From NCBI RefSeq assembly GCF_015477775.1, contig NZ_JADLQO010000001.1:1-64000 (forward strand): a DNA stretch of 64,000 nucleotides, written 5' to 3'. Under the pieces are notes generated by a model. That model had not been told where the DNA came from, ran no database searches, and was given only the letters and a program-made list of their open reading frames with translations. Shown piece after piece: positions 30,274-40,552 of the stretch (positions are counted from its first letter, which is position 1; the number at the start of each line of letters is the position of its first letter). The stretch comes from Nocardia abscessus (GTDB lineage: Bacteria > Actinomycetota > Actinomycetes > Mycobacteriales > Mycobacteriaceae). The translations under genes were made by a program, and so were the position numbers.

Positions 30274-31416
30274 GTGCGTGTAGCGATCGTCGCGGAGTCG
30301 TTTCTGCCGAACATGAACGGCGTCGTCAACTCCGTGCTGCGGGTGCTGGAGCATCTGGACCGGCACGGGCACGACGCGCTGATCATCGCGCCGGACACGC
30401 CGCGCGGGCAGCCCGCCGCCGCGCGCGACTACGGACGTTTCCCCGTCCACCGGGTGCCCGCGGTGATGGTGCCGAAGGTCAGCTCGCTGCCGGTGGGGCT
30501 GCCGCAGCCGGGCATCGTCTCGGCCATCGAGGACTTCGACGCCGACGTGGTCCACCTGGCCTCGCCGTTCCTGCTCGGCGCGGGCGGTCTCGGCGCGGCG
30601 CTGCGACTGGACTTGCCGACCGTCGCGGTGTACCAGACCGACGTCGCGGGCTTCGCCAAGAGCTACGGCCTCGGCCTGGCGAGCCGCGCCGCCTGGGGCT
30701 GGACCCGGCGCATCCACGAGGGAGCCACCCGCACGCTCGCACCCTCCCGGGCCGCGGCGGAGGACCTCGCGCGGCACGGCATCCCGCGCGTGCACCGGTG
30801 GGGGCGCGGGGTCGACATCGCGCGGTTCACCCCGAGCGCCCGCTCCGAGGAGCTGCGCGCCGCCTGGCTCGCCGGCCGGGACCGCCTGCTGGTGGGCTTC
30901 GTGGGGCGGCTCGCGCCGGAGAAGCACGTCGAGCGGCTCGCGGTGCTGGGCGCCGACCCCGACATCCAGCTGGTGATCGTCGGCGACGGGCCGGAACGTC
31001 AGCGGCTGGCGCGCCGCATGCCGACCGCCGTGTTCACCGGCGAACTCGGCGGCGACGAGCTGGCCCGGGCGTACGCCAGCCTGGACGTGATGGTGCACGC
31101 CGGCGAGCACGAGACGTTCTGTCAGGGCGTGCAGGAGGCGCTGGCGTCGGGCATCCCGGTGATCGGCCCGGACGCGGGCGGTCCGCGCGACCTGATCGCC
31201 CACTGCCGCAACGGCTATCTGCTTCCGGTGGATCGGTTCGAAGAGTTGCTGCCCAGCGCCATCGGGGGACTGCACGATCCACAGCTGCGCGCCCGGTTCG
31301 CCGGGGCGGCCAGGAAGTCGGTGCTGTCGCGGACCTGGCCTGCCATCTGCACCCAGCTGATGGGCCACTACGCCGAGGTGACCGGGACGCGGATTCGGTT
31401 GCCGCATACGGCCTGA
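30274..31416 (+). CDS. mgtA: glycosyltransferase family 4, MgtA-like mannosyltransferase
   Basis: 380 residues, GT-B fold. The N-terminal half starts [20 protein letters not shown]. The C-terminal half has [15 protein letters not shown], then the sugar-nucleotide motif [19 protein letters not shown] (E-x7-E type). By position (between the DUF3592 gene and menG) and sequence it is the counterpart of Rv0557, a mannosyltransferase of envelope glycolipids. Substrate inferred from that family. Confidence 0.87.
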   Translation: MRVAIVAESFLPNMNGVVNSVLRVLEHLDRHGHDALIIAPDTPRGQPAAARDYGRFPVHRVPAVMVPKVSSLPVGLPQPGIVSAIEDFDADVVHLASPFLLGAGGLGAALRLDLPTVAVYQTDVAGFAKSYGLGLASRAAWGWTRRIHEGATRTLAPSRAAAEDLARHGIPRVHRWGRGVDIARFTPSARSEELRAAWLAGRDRLLVGFVGRLAPEKHVERLAVLGADPDIQLVIVGDGPERQRLARRMPTAVFTGELGGDELARAYASLDVMVHAGEHETFCQGVQEALASGIPVIGPDAGGPRDLIAHCRNGYLLPVDRFEELLPSAIGGLHDPQLRARFAGAARKSVLSRTWPAICTQLMGHYAEVTGTRIRLPHTA

Positions 31417-31479
31417 ACCCCGTCGGGCGTGATGCGCGCCACGCTCGGTTCGTAACAGACCGCGAGTTAGGGTCTTGGC

Positions 31480-32184
31480 GTGGCGAAAACGCAATCGAAC
31501 CGGGCCTCGTTGGACAAGCAGCCGCGGGAAGTCGCGTCGATGTTCGACGGCGTGGCCCGGCGATACGACCTGACCAACACGGTGATCTCCGCGGGGCAGG
31601 ATCGCTACTGGCGCTGGGCCACGCGCAAGGCCCTGGCGCCGCGGCCGGGCGAGCGATTGCTCGATCTCGCCGCCGGTACCGGCGTGTCCACGCTGGAGCT
31701 GCAGAAATCCGGCGCCTGGTGCTTGGCGGCCGACTTCTCCAAGGGCATGCTCAGCGCGGGCCGGTTCCGGGACGTGCCGATGGTGGCGGCCGACGCGATG
31801 GCACTGCCGTTCGCCGACGACTCCTTCGACGCGGTGACCATCTCGTTCGGACTGCGCAACGTGGCCGACACCGATCTCGCCCTGCGTGAGATGCTGCGGG
31901 TCACCAAGCCCGGCGGCAGGCTGGTGGTGTGCGAGTTCTCCGCGCCGGTGCTCCCGGTGTTCCGCACCGTCTACCTGGAGTACCTGATGAAGGCGCTGCC
32001 CAAGGTGGCCCGCGTGGTGAGCAGCAACCCCGACGCCTACGTCTACCTCGCCGAATCCATCTCCGAATGGCCGAACCAGCGCAGGCTGGCGATGCGGATC
32101 GCGGCGAACGGGTGGTCGTCGGTGAAGTGGCGCAACCTCACCGGGGGCGTTGTGGCCCTGCACCGGGCCTACAAGCTCGGCTGA
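31480..32184 (+). CDS. menG: demethylmenaquinone methyltransferase
   Basis: 234 residues, UbiE/MenG class. The SAM-binding motif [15 protein letters not shown] (about 59-73) and [20 protein letters not shown] (about 126-145) are diagnostic. It methylates demethylmenaquinone, the last ring step. GTG start at 31480, 63 nt after the glycosyltransferase. Confidence 0.95.
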   Translation: MAKTQSNRASLDKQPREVASMFDGVARRYDLTNTVISAGQDRYWRWATRKALAPRPGERLLDLAAGTGVSTLELQKSGAWCLAADFSKGMLSAGRFRDVPMVAADAMALPFADDSFDAVTISFGLRNVADTDLALREMLRVTKPGGRLVVCEFSAPVLPVFRTVYLEYLMKALPKVARVVSSNPDAYVYLAESISEWPNQRRLAMRIAANGWSSVKWRNLTGGVVALHRAYKLG

Positions 32185-32202
32185 GCGGAGACTTCCATCA
32201 CA

Positions 32203-32231
32203 CCTCACCGCCGGTTTCGGGAGCGGTGAGG
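32203..32231 (+). terminator. hairpin after menG
   Basis: CCTCACCGC / GCGGTGAGG, a perfect 9-bp stem with an 11-nt loop, 19 nt past the menG stop. There is no T-run. It could end menG or form part of the nitrate reductase leader. Confidence 0.45.
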
Positions 32232-32237
32232 AGGAAT

Positions 32238-32253
32238 GTCACCTGGCGATAAC
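32238..32253 (+). promoter_or_regulatory. candidate GlnR box upstream of nitrate reductase
   Basis: GTCACCTGGCGATAAC fits the actinobacterial GlnR half-site pattern (GTnAC-n6-xnAAC, core AC-n9-AC). It lies 33 nt before ATG 32286. Nitrate assimilation genes are classical GlnR targets. A single weak-consensus match, so tentative. Confidence 0.4.
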
Positions 32254-32285
32254 GCGAGGTAAATCCGGCGCAATCGGCGGTCCGC

Positions 32286-35200
32286 ATGATCGGAGGCATG
32301 ACCGATCCAGTCACCGGCCGCGGCGACGGCACTGCCCGAACGGCGTGCTCGTACTGCGGCGTGGGCTGCGGGATGACGGTGTCGACCGCCGCCGACGGCG
32401 CGGGCAAGCCGGTTATCGCCAAGGTCAGCGGCGACAAACTGCACCCGGCGAACGCGGGCAGGCTGTGCACCAAGGGGGCGACGCACGCGGAATTGATGCG
32501 CACCCCGGGGCGGATGGAGACCGCCTACCGGCGCTCCGAGCGCGGCCAGGTCCCGGTGCCGTTCCCGGTCGACGAGGCGGTGCACGAGGCGGCGACCCGG
32601 CTGCGCGCGATCCTGGACGAGCACGGGCCGGACGCGATCGCGCTGTATGTCTCCGGGCAGATGTCGCTGGAAGCGCAGTACCTCGCGACCAAGCTCGCCA
32701 AGGGCTATCTACGCACGGTGCACATCGAGGCCAACTCGCGGCTGTGCATGGCCAGCGCGGGGACCGGATACAAGCAGTCGCTCGGCGCGGACGGGCCGCC
32801 TGGCTCCTACGACGACTTCGAGCACGCGGACCTGTTCTTCGTCATCGGCGCGAACATGGCCGACTGCCATCCGATCCTGTTCCTGCGAATGGCCGATCGG
32901 CTCAAGTCCGGGGCAAAGCTGATCGTGGTCGACCCGCGTCGCACCGAGACGGCCGCGCGCGCGGACCTCTTTCTGCAGATCGCTCCCGGCACTGATCTCG
33001 CGCTGCTGAACGGACTGCTGCACCTGCTGGTTGCCAACGGTGACATCGACGCGGAGTTCATCGCCGAGCACACCGAGGGCTGGGACGCGATGCCGGAGTT
33101 CCTGGCCGACTATGCGCCGCAGCGGGTGGCGGAGATCACCGGGCTGGCCGAGGCCGACATCCGCACCGCCGCCCAGTGGATCGGCGCGGCGGGCGAGTGG
33201 ATGTCGCTGTGGACGATGGGACTCAACCAGTCCACGCACGGCACCTGGAACACCAACGCGCTGTGCAATCTGCACCTGGCCACCGGAGCCATCTGCCGTC
33301 CCGGCAGCGGGCCCTTCTCGCTCACCGGGCAGCCGAACGCCATGGGCGGGCGTGAGATGGGCTACATGGGGCCCGGCCTGCCCGGCCAGCGCAGCGTGCT
33401 CTCCGCCGAGGACCGCACGTTCGTGGAGACCGTGTGGGAGCTGGAGCCCGGCACGCTGCGCACCGAAGCAGGGCCCGGCACGGTGGAGATGTTCCGCGAA
33501 CTGGCCGAAGGGACGATCAAAGCGGCCTGGATCATCTGCACCAACCCCGTGGCCACCGTGTCGAACCGGAAGACGGTGATCGCGGGGCTGGAGGCGGCCG
33601 AACTGGTGATCGCCCAGGACGCGTACACCGAGACCGCGACCAACGCCTACGCCGACCTGCTGTTGCCCGCCACGCTGTGGGCGGAGGCCGACGCGGTGAT
33701 GGTGAATTCCGAACGCAACCTCACCCTGCTGCAGCAGTCGGTGCCGCCCACCGGTGACGCGCGACCGGACTGGCGGATCATCGCCGACATCGCCACCGCG
33801 ATGGGTTTTCCCGGTTTCGAGTTCGCCACCAGCGCCGAGGTGTTCGCCGAGATCAAGCGGTTCGCGAATCCCGCCACCGGCTACGACCTGCGTGGCGTGA
33901 GCTACGAGGCGCTGCGAGACGGGCCGGTGCAGTGGCCGTGCTCGGATCCGGAGCGCAGGCGCAATCCGATCCGGTATCGCAACGACGGGGTCAGCCAGAC
34001 GCTGTTCGTGGACGAGAACGGCCACCGGCCCCGGCTGGCCTTCGCCACACCGAGCCGCCGCGCGGTGTTCTGGCCGCGACCGCACCTGCTGCCGGAGGAG
34101 ATGCCGGACGAGGACTACCCGTTCCTGCTGAACACCGGCCGCCTGCAGCACCAGTGGCACACGATGACCAAGACCGGCAAGATCGACAAGCTGACCAAGC
34201 TGAACGGCACGCCGTTCGTCGAGGTGCATCCGGCCGACGCCGAACGGCTCGGGCTGCGCGAAGGCGACCAGCTCGAGATCGCCTCGCGCCGGGGTCGGGC
34301 CGTGCTGCCGGTGCAGATCAGCGACCGCGTGCGGCCGGGCGATTGCTTCGTGCCGTTCCATTGGAACGACGAGCAGGGCGAATACCTCACCATCAACGCG
34401 GTCACCAACGACGCGGTCGATCCGGCCTCGCTGCAACCGGAGTTCAAGGCGTGCGCGGTGGCGCTGCGCCGGGTGGCCGCCGTACCGCGACCCGAGACTC
34501 CCGCCGAGCGGCCCGCGGGGTCGGCGCACCCGTTGGCGGCGGTGCTCGGCCTCGACAGTCACACCGCACCGACGCTCAGCGAGACCGAGCGGATCTACCT
34601 CAGCGGCTACCTGGCCGCGCTGCAGGCGATTCCGGTGACCGGCCTGCCGGTGCTGCCGGAGTCGGCGCCGATGTCCGCGCACAGCAGGCTGTGGGTCGAC
34701 GGGCTGCTGGCAGGCATGTACTCGCGCGGTGCGACGGGTCCGGCGCCCGCGGTCGACGAGGGCGACACCGCCCGCGCCGTCACCGTGCTGTGGGCCTCGC
34801 AGACCGGCACCGCGGAGGAGTTCGCGGCCACCGTCGCGGCGCATCTGGCCGGGCACGGCTTCGCGCCGCGACTGCTGGACCTGGACTCCTGCGAGCCGAG
34901 CGCTATCCACGGCGACGTCCTGGTGGTCAGCAGCACGTTCGGCGACGGCGGGCCGCCGGACAACGGAGCCGATTTCTGGGAGAGCCTGGCCGACGGCGCC
35001 GTGCGGCTGACCGGCGTGCGATACGCGGTGTTCGCCCTCGGCGACTCCTCCTACGACGACTTCTGCGGCTACGGCCGCAAACTCGACGAGAAATTCGCCG
35101 AACTGGGCGCGACTCGGTTGCTCCCGCGCGTCGACAGCGAACCCGACTACGAAGACGCGGCGCAGCGCTGGCTGGATGAGGTGCTCACCGCGTTCGGCGA

Positions 35201-36485
35201 CGGGCATGCCGAGCAGCCGGTCTCTCCGGTGGATCTTCCGCACGGTGGCACCGGTCCGCGGCCGGCCGCGCCCCGTGGTGGAGTCGCCACGATGGAATTG
35301 CCGAGCGCCGCACCGGCACTCGGCCGTCTCCGCACCGCGGCGCCGTTCACCCGCACCGCGCCGCTGCGCGCGCCGCTCGTGCGCAACGATTTGCTGTCGG
35401 CCGGAGGCTCACCGAAAGAGGTGCGCCGCTTCGGATTCGATCTGCGCGGCCTGGACGCCGCGTACGAGGTGGGTGATTCGCTGGGCGTCTGGCCGGTGAA
35501 TTGCACCTCGTTGGTCACCGAATGGCTGGCCGCCACCGGGCTGGACGGTCGCCGTGTCGTCGAGGTCGACGAGCGCGAGATACCGCTGGCCGAGGCGCTG
35601 CGTACGCACTACGACATCACCAAGGTCGGTCAGGACCTGCTCGGCTTTCTCGCCGAACGAAACCACAGCGGCAAGCTCGCCAAACTGCTGCGCCGGGACA
35701 ACCGCAACGAGCTGGCGAATTACCTGTGGGACCGGCAGGCGGTGGACGTGCTGCGCGACTTCCCGGTGCGGGCCGATCTGGTGGAGTGGCTCGGCACGCT
35801 GAAGAAGTTGCAGCCGCGCCAGTATTCGATCTCGTCGAGCCCGCTGGTCAGCCCGGATGAGGTGGAGCTGACCGTCGGCATCGTGCGCTACGGCGACCCG
35901 GCGGCCACCGGATCGGCCGCGCGGCGCGGCGGGGTGTGCTCGACCTTCCTCGCCGACCGGGCCCATACCGACGTCACCGACGCGGCCGTGCCGATCTTCC
36001 TGCAGCGCGCACCGCATTTCCGCCCCCCGGCCGACCCGACCGCACCGATGATCATGGTGGGCCCCGGCACCGGCATCGCCCCCTTCCGCGGGTTCCTGCA
36101 CGAGCGCAGGGCCCTCGGCTGCACCGGGCGCAACTGGCTGTTCTTCGGCGATCAGCATGCGACGCAGAACTTCTACTACCGCGCCGAGCTGGAGGACATG
36201 TTCCGTTCCGGTTTCCTGACCCGGCTCGACCTGGCCTTCTCCCGCGACCAGCGGGAGCGGATCTACGTGCAGCACCGCATGATCGAACACGGCGCCGAGC
36301 TGTGGTCCTGGCTGCGCGAGGGCGCCCACTTCTACGTCTGCGGCGACGCCAGCCGCATGGCCAAGGACGTCGACGAGGCGCTGCTGCGGATCGCGCGCAT
36401 CCACGGCAAACTCGACGAGGACGGCGCGCTGGCGTTCAAAAAGCAGCTCGTCGCCGAAAAGCGTTACGTCCGAGACGTCTACTGA
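32286..36485 (+). CDS. assimilatory nitrate reductase fused to a CysJ-like flavoprotein reductase
   Basis: 1399 residues in one frame. Residues 21-61 bind a 4Fe-4S cluster (CSYCGVGC, then C61). The molybdopterin oxidoreductase domain follows, with [10 protein letters not shown] (Cys about 154, the Mo ligand), and the dinucleotide-binding domain is at about 610-735. A flavodoxin domain starts near 830 ([12 protein letters not shown]). The last 380 residues are the FAD/NADPH module: [51 protein letters not shown] electrons would pass FAD-FMN-FeS-Mo to nitrate within one chain. No signal peptide, so cytosolic. A second ATG at 32298 is possible. Confidence 0.94.
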   Translation: MIGGMTDPVTGRGDGTARTACSYCGVGCGMTVSTAADGAGKPVIAKVSGDKLHPANAGRLCTKGATHAELMRTPGRMETAYRRSERGQVPVPFPVDEAVHEAATRLRAILDEHGPDAIALYVSGQMSLEAQYLATKLAKGYLRTVHIEANSRLCMASAGTGYKQSLGADGPPGSYDDFEHADLFFVIGANMADCHPILFLRMADRLKSGAKLIVVDPRRTETAARADLFLQIAPGTDLALLNGLLHLLVANGDIDAEFIAEHTEGWDAMPEFLADYAPQRVAEITGLAEADIRTAAQWIGAAGEWMSLWTMGLNQSTHGTWNTNALCNLHLATGAICRPGSGPFSLTGQPNAMGGREMGYMGPGLPGQRSVLSAEDRTFVETVWELEPGTLRTEAGPGTVEMFRELAEGTIKAAWIICTNPVATVSNRKTVIAGLEAAELVIAQDAYTETATNAYADLLLPATLWAEADAVMVNSERNLTLLQQSVPPTGDARPDWRIIADIATAMGFPGFEFATSAEVFAEIKRFANPATGYDLRGVSYEALRDGPVQWPCSDPERRRNPIRYRNDGVSQTLFVDENGHRPRLAFATPSRRAVFWPRPHLLPEEMPDEDYPFLLNTGRLQHQWHTMTKTGKIDKLTKLNGTPFVEVHPADAERLGLREGDQLEIASRRGRAVLPVQISDRVRPGDCFVPFHWNDEQGEYLTINAVTNDAVDPASLQPEFKACAVALRRVAAVPRPETPAERPAGSAHPLAAVLGLDSHTAPTLSETERIYLSGYLAALQAIPVTGLPVLPESAPMSAHSRLWVDGLLAGMYSRGATGPAPAVDEGDTARAVTVLWASQTGTAEEFAATVAAHLAGHGFAPRLLDLDSCEPSAIHGDVLVVSSTFGDGGPPDNGADFWESLADGAVRLTGVRYAVFALGDSSYDDFCGYGRKLDEKFAELGATRLLPRVDSEPDYEDAAQRWLDEVLTAFGDGHAEQPVSPVDLPHGGTGPRPAAPRGGVATMELPSAAPALGRLRTAAPFTRTAPLRAPLVRNDLLSAGGSPKEVRRFGFDLRGLDAAYEVGDSLGVWPVNCTSLVTEWLAATGLDGRRVVEVDEREIPLAEALRTHYDITKVGQDLLGFLAERNHSGKLAKLLRRDNRNELANYLWDRQAVDVLRDFPVRADLVEWLGTLKKLQPRQYSISSSPLVSPDEVELTVGIVRYGDPAATGSAARRGGVCSTFLADRAHTDVTDAAVPIFLQRAPHFRPPADPTAPMIMVGPGTGIAPFRGFLHERRALGCTGRNWLFFGDQHATQNFYYRAELEDMFRSGFLTRLDLAFSRDQRERIYVQHRMIEHGAELWSWLREGAHFYVCGDASRMAKDVDEALLRIARIHGKLDEDGALAFKKQLVAEKRYVRDVY

Positions 36486-36699
36486 TTCAGCGAGACCACC
36501 GCTCCCCCCTGACAACTCGATGATGTGATCGCAACCACAGCAGGGAACCAGGCCACAGCTAGCGCCGTCGAACCTATTGATCGAGCTGGAGAGTTCTGTT
36601 CATCGACTACAGAACGGGCCTGCTTCTACGGTCACCTCGAGTTCCGGTCTCGACATCGCCCGTTCGGCGGGCGTCTATCAACACGATCAGGGGGGTTCC

Positions 36700-37169
36700 A
36701 TGAATATCCGAGCTTCGCTCACCGCACTTGCCGTCACTGTCACCATGGCAGGTTTCACCTATGCTTCGGCGACGGCACACGCGGCACAGGTGTGGGGTGC
36801 CTGCGGAGTGTCGTCCGGACAGGGCAAAGTGGAAGCGACCTACACAGCAAGGCAACACTGAAGTGTGGCACGGATGGCTGGGGGTTCCGCCACATCCAGG
36901 GGCGACACCTGCAAGACTGGCAAAATAATCTAGCCGACGTCGAGCGGAAGAATTGGCGCGATATCGCCGATCTCGCGATTGCTAAATCCCTCGACACACC
37001 CGACCGGACCGGCCCGGCGGGAGGCGGCAAGACCTGCTACTCAGGTCAGATCTATCTTGTCAACCACGTCACCGGACAGATCGCGAAAACTGTCGAACCC
37101 ACCATTATCGTTGGCAGTGACGGAGCGATTATCACTGCCTCCCCGGGAGGGAAAGCTTGCCGTGGATGA
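36700..37169 (+). pseudogene. secreted nuclease-like protein, frameshifted
   Basis: ATG 36700 (after GGGGG) starts a signal peptide (about 1-29, ending ATAHAA) and a mature part with GACGVSSGQGKVEATY. The frame hits TGA at 36859-36861. The rest continues in the next frame: SKATLKCGTDGWGFRHIQ, RHLQDWQNNL, KTCYSGQIYLVNHVTG and IIVGSDGAIITASPGG, to TGA 37169. Removing one AC from CTACACAG (near 36840) restores one frame. Four cysteines, two from each side of the break or paired across it, fit an exported disulfide protein. The HIQGRH helix and late beta strands resemble BECR-type RNase toxins; this is inference. GC is visibly lower than around it. Confidence 0.6.
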
Positions 37170-37512
37170 GCCGACATACGACGAGCTGACGGGTTCTGTC
37201 GTTCGAGCAGGGGCATGGGAAGGATTGACAATCACAATGCGGGATGGCGTCCCGTACATCGTTGAACGCGACGGCACCGCACTGACGCCGCCGGTCGCCG
37301 TGCAATTCACTCCGGACACACTGCTCCGGTACTACCGGAAGATCGCGGAGGCCGCTTCGCACGGAAGGCCGGAATCCCCTTGGGAGTGGTGGATGGACTT
37401 GATGTCCACCCACCTCGGCGAGGCGATATACGACCTGGACCGCGTGGGCGGTCCGGCCGTGATCACGATCGGTGAGTTCGGCTTCACCGCAATGCCGATA
37501 CAAGTGGATTGA
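37162..37512 (+). CDS. small acidic protein, candidate immunity protein
   Basis: 116 residues from GTG 37162, overlapping the end of the preceding secreted protein by 8 nt, with GGGAGGG upstream. No signal peptide, strongly acidic, Trp-rich (SPWEWWMDLMS). I recognise no family. Its size, charge, cytosolic location and translational overlap with an exported cysteine-containing protein are what is expected of an immunity protein. An unrelated housekeeping role cannot be excluded. Confidence 0.65.
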   Translation: MDEPTYDELTGSVVRAGAWEGLTITMRDGVPYIVERDGTALTPPVAVQFTPDTLLRYYRKIAEAASHGRPESPWEWWMDLMSTHLGEAIYDLDRVGGPAVITIGEFGFTAMPIQVD

Positions 37513-37523
37513 GGGGTTCCCGG

Positions 37524-37548
37524 CCACCCGCGCTCACACCGCGGGTGG
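37524..37548 (+). terminator. hairpin between convergent genes
   Basis: CCACCCGCG / CGCGGGTGG with a 7-nt loop. It lies 12 nt after the small acidic gene and overlaps the stop codon of the convergent aldo/keto reductase. Confidence 0.45.
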
Positions 37549-38595
37549 GTTCAGGCGGGTGAAGTCCGGGAGGCGGTAGTACGGGTAGTAGGGGTAGGGC
37601 GGGGTGGTGGCACTGGCTTTGTCCAGGCGGGCGATCTGGTCGGCGTCGAGTTCCCAGCCGATCGCGCCGAGGTTCTGGCGCAGTTGCTCCTCGTTTCGGG
37701 CGCCGACGATGACGGTCGCGACGGTGGGGCGGCGCAGCAGCCAGTTGAGGGCGATCTGCGCGACGGTCTTCCCGGTTTCGGCGGCCAGCTCGTCGAGCAC
37801 GTCGACCACGTCGTAGAGCTTCTCCTCGTCCACCGGAGGGCCGGCCTCGGCGGTCCGGTGCAGACGGCTGCCCTCCGGAAGCGGTTGGCCGCGCCGGATC
37901 TTTCCGGTGAGCCTGCCCCAGCCCAGCGGACTCCAGACGACCGCGCCGACGCCTTGGTCGCGGCCCAGCGGCATGAGTTCCCACTCGTAGTCGCGCCCGA
38001 CCAGCGAGTAGTAGACCTGGTGTGCGACATACCTGGTCAGACCGTTTCGATCCGCTGCGGCAAGGGATTTCATCAATTGCCAGCCCGCGAAGTTCGACGC
38101 GCCGACATAGCGGATCTTGCCCGCGCGCACCAGATCGTCCAGCGCGGCGACGACTTCCTCCACCGGGGTGCCCGCGTCGAAGGCGTGCAGCTGGAACAAA
38201 TCGATGTAGTCGGTGCCCAGCCTGCGCAGCGACCCCTCCACCGCGCCGATCAGCCTGGCCCGGCCGGAACCGGCGTCCCACGGGCCCGCGCCGGTCGGCA
38301 ACGTCGCCTTGGTGGACAGCAGCACCCGGTCGCGCCTGCCCTTGACGGCCGCACCCAGCACCTCCTCGGACGCGCCGTCGGAGTAGACGTCGGCGGTGTC
38401 GAACATGCTCACGCCCGCGTCCAGGCTGAGGTCGACCAGCCGTCGCGCCTGCTCGGCGTCGGTGTCGCCCCACGCGCTGAACAGCTCGCCGCGACCGCCG
38501 AAGGTACCCGCGCCGAAGCTCAAGGCCGGGACGTGCAGACCTGATGCGCCGAGTCGCCGGTACTCCATTTGCGTGTCTACCGTCTGAACGTTCAC
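37534..38595 (-). CDS. aldo/keto reductase
   Basis: 353 residues, (beta/alpha)8 NADPH oxidoreductase. Catalytic residues are visible in order: Asp and Tyr in FDTADVYSDG, Lys in LLSTKAT and His in LFQLHAFD. VIVGARNEEQLRQNL binds the cofactor phosphate. It begins at GTG 38595, with AGGAGG 8 nt upstream. It is divergent from a TetR gene with a palindrome between them, so it is likely repressed by it. Substrate unknown. Confidence 0.93.
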   Translation of the reverse strand: MNVQTVDTQMEYRRLGASGLHVPALSFGAGTFGGRGELFSAWGDTDAEQARRLVDLSLDAGVSMFDTADVYSDGASEEVLGAAVKGRRDRVLLSTKATLPTGAGPWDAGSGRARLIGAVEGSLRRLGTDYIDLFQLHAFDAGTPVEEVVAALDDLVRAGKIRYVGASNFAGWQLMKSLAAADRNGLTRYVAHQVYYSLVGRDYEWELMPLGRDQGVGAVVWSPLGWGRLTGKIRRGQPLPEGSRLHRTAEAGPPVDEEKLYDVVDVLDELAAETGKTVAQIALNWLLRRPTVATVIVGARNEEQLRQNLGAIGWELDADQIARLDKASATTPPYPYYPYYRLPDFTRLNPPAV

Positions 38596-38621
38596 AGGAC
38601 GGCCCTCCTAAAGGGTCTATA

Positions 38622-38641
38622 GTTCCATTAACAATTGGAAC
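38622..38641. promoter_or_regulatory. TetR-type operator
   Basis: GTTCCA-n8-TGGAAC is a perfect inverted repeat in the 86-bp gap between the aldo/keto reductase and tetR. A TATAGA box for the reductase adjoins it. Confidence 0.6.
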
Positions 38642-38681
38642 AGTACACCCGGCCACGCGTAAATGAAACTGGAGACCCGTT

Positions 38682-39302
38682 ATGGAACACGAAGAGTCCG
38701 CGCCAGGCTCGGTTCGCCCTGGCGGACGGACCGCACGGGTCCGCGAGGCCGTCTTGCGCGTCGCGGGCGACCTGCTGGCCGAACGCGGCTTCGCCCACCT
38801 GGACCTCGCCGAGGTCGCGGCGCGCGCCGAGGTCGGCAAGACCACCGTCTACCGCCGCTGGCGCACGCCGACCGGCCTGATCGCCGACCTGCTGGTCGAC
38901 ATGGCCGAGCAGTCGCTGCCGCACGCCGACACCGGCTCGCTGCTCGGCGATCTCACCGCGAACGCACGCCTGGTCGCGCGGACACTGTCCGAGCCACGCC
39001 AGGGCAGGCTCTTCCGCGCCGTGATCGCGGCCGCCACCTGCGACGAGTCCGCCGCGGTAGCCCTGCGCCGCTTCTACGACGTCCGGCTCACCGAATGGTC
39101 GGCCTGTATCGAGGCAGCCATGGCGCGCGGCGAAGCACCGGATGGCACCGACGCGCGCGCGGCACTGTCCGCGGTGTCCGCCCCGCTCTACTACCGGCTG
39201 CTCGCCAGCGGCGATCCCATCGACGACGCCGCCGCGGATATGGCGGCCCGCGCCGCGGTCGATGCCGTGACCGCAGGCACCTTCGTGACTCCGGAGCCTT
39301 GA
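38682..39302 (+). CDS. TetR/AcrR family transcriptional regulator
   Basis: 206 residues. The N-terminal HTH has LAERGFAHLDLAEVAARAEV and GKTTVYRRWRTPTGLI, followed by an all-helical ligand domain of TetR_C type. It is divergent from the aldo/keto reductase and probably controls both genes through the palindrome at 38622-38641. Confidence 0.92.
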   Translation: MEHEESAPGSVRPGGRTARVREAVLRVAGDLLAERGFAHLDLAEVAARAEVGKTTVYRRWRTPTGLIADLLVDMAEQSLPHADTGSLLGDLTANARLVARTLSEPRQGRLFRAVIAAATCDESAAVALRRFYDVRLTEWSACIEAAMARGEAPDGTDARAALSAVSAPLYYRLLASGDPIDDAAADMAARAAVDAVTAGTFVTPEP

Positions 39303-39315
39303 CCCGGACTACCGG

Positions 39316-39918
39316 CTAGCCCAGCACCGCTCCTCGATCTTCCGCGGTCCAGTCGGCGCGGCGGCCGGTGAAAGCGAGCACCCGCTCCAAGACGGACGCT
39401 TCGGCCGTGACCGGCTGCACCGGCCCGAAGAGACCGGGCACCCCTTCGGCGGGTGTGTCGCGCAGCATGTCCAGCAGGATCGCCAGATCCTCCGCGGCGC
39501 AGGTGAACGGCCGACCTGTGGCCTTCGCGAGATCCCAGCCGTGCACGACCACCTCGTCCAGGGCGATCCTGGCCATCACCGGAGCGGGCTCGCTCACCCC
39601 GCCCGCCTCCGTCACGCCCTCCCAGGCCGCCGGCTCCCGCCACGCCGCTACCAAGGCATCGAGCTGGGCGGGAATGCGCTCGCGCCAATCCGGCGACAGC
39701 GTGCGCTCGGACGGGGGAGCCGGTGGGACCGAACCGCCGACAGCCTCTTTGGTAGCAGCCTGGCGAAAAGCTTCGGCCAAGTCGCTGACATGCGCGAGCA
39801 GCTCGCCCACAGTGGTGTCGGCGCACGGCGTCGGCGCCGTGAGCTGATCATCGGTGATGCGGCCGACCACGGACGACAACGCGGTCGCGGCCGGTTCGAA
39901 ATCGAATTCCGGATTCAT
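39316..39918 (-). CDS. TIGR03086 family (DinB/maleylpyruvate isomerase-like) metal-binding protein
   Basis: 200 residues, DinB-like four-helix fold. It has the metal-binding histidines in GELLAHVSDLAEAFR and DEVVVHGWDLAKATGR. Related proteins are mycothiol-dependent enzymes; the substrate is unknown here. It is convergent with tetR, 13 nt apart. Confidence 0.87.
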   Translation of the reverse strand: MNPEFDFEPAATALSSVVGRITDDQLTAPTPCADTTVGELLAHVSDLAEAFRQAATKEAVGGSVPPAPPSERTLSPDWRERIPAQLDALVAAWREPAAWEGVTEAGGVSEPAPVMARIALDEVVVHGWDLAKATGRPFTCAAEDLAILLDMLRDTPAEGVPGLFGPVQPVTAEASVLERVLAFTGRRADWTAEDRGAVLG

Positions 39919-40031
39919 CGAATCTCCTGAGCCGGGAACGTCTTCAAACGTGCAGACGCCCCGGCGCCGCGGAATTCATCGGTATCGAGTGAACGCGCCG
40001 CCGAACCCGCACCGCGGGGTCGAAGCGCGGG

Positions 40032-40490
40032 TCAGCCGTTCGATGCGATGCGGTCGGCTTGCCCGCGATGAACGGCGAGCGCGATACGCAGGAAGTCGAG
40101 GATCAGCGCGAGCTGGTCGGTGTCGTAACGATCGAGAGCCCGCGCTCCCGCCCGGCCCACCGGCTCGAAGATCCGCTCCGCCATCTCTTCCGCGGCGGCG
40201 GTGGCGGTCACCAGCACGCGGCGCCGATTGGCCGGATCCTGGCCGCGCGCGACGAATCCCGCACGCTCCAGGCGATCGATGACCGCGGTGGTCGCCGCGG
40301 GGCTGAGTTTCAACGCGGCGCTCAGTTCTCCCGCGGGCAGCGGGCCGCGACCGAGCACCACGTCCAGGCACCGCAAGTCGGTGCGGTTCACGCCGAGGTG
40401 GGCGGCGACCACCTCATCGAAGACGTCGAAGCTCTGCTGGAGCAACCGCAAATGCGTACCGATTTCGCCGACGAGGTCATCTTTCGACAT
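40032..40490 (-). CDS. MarR family transcriptional regulator
   Basis: About 152 residues from ATG 40490 (MSKDDLVGEI). The winged helix has GELSAALKLSPAATTAVIDR followed by LERAGFVARGQDPANRRRVLV. ATG 40514 would place the operator inside the gene, so 40490 is preferred. It is divergent from the SnoaL-like gene. Confidence 0.9.
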   Translation of the reverse strand: MSKDDLVGEIGTHLRLLQQSFDVFDEVVAAHLGVNRTDLRCLDVVLGRGPLPAGELSAALKLSPAATTAVIDRLERAGFVARGQDPANRRRVLVTATAAAEEMAERIFEPVGRAGARALDRYDTDQLALILDFLRIALAVHRGQADRIASNG

Positions 40491-40511
40491 TCGAAACTTT
40501 CTGTTACCGTA

Positions 40512-40530
40512 CATTTCGTTGATCGAAATG
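40512..40530. promoter_or_regulatory. MarR-type operator
   Basis: CATTTCG-n5-CGAAATG, a 7-bp perfect inverted repeat between the divergent marR and SnoaL-like genes, 22 bp from each start. Confidence 0.6.
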
Positions 40531-40552
40531 ATAGCACGAACGGGGAACCACC

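Noticed and set aside
30226..32208. 660-codon minus-strand frame over mgtA and menG
   Set aside because: Shadow frame; both plus-strand genes have clear family motifs.
32709..35243. 844-codon minus-strand frame inside nitrate reductase
   Set aside because: High-GC shadow of a well-recognised gene on the other strand; no motif and no ribosome site.
36830..36862. Programmed ribosomal frameshift
   Set aside because: No slippery heptamer or downstream structure seen; a dinucleotide gain explains it more simply.
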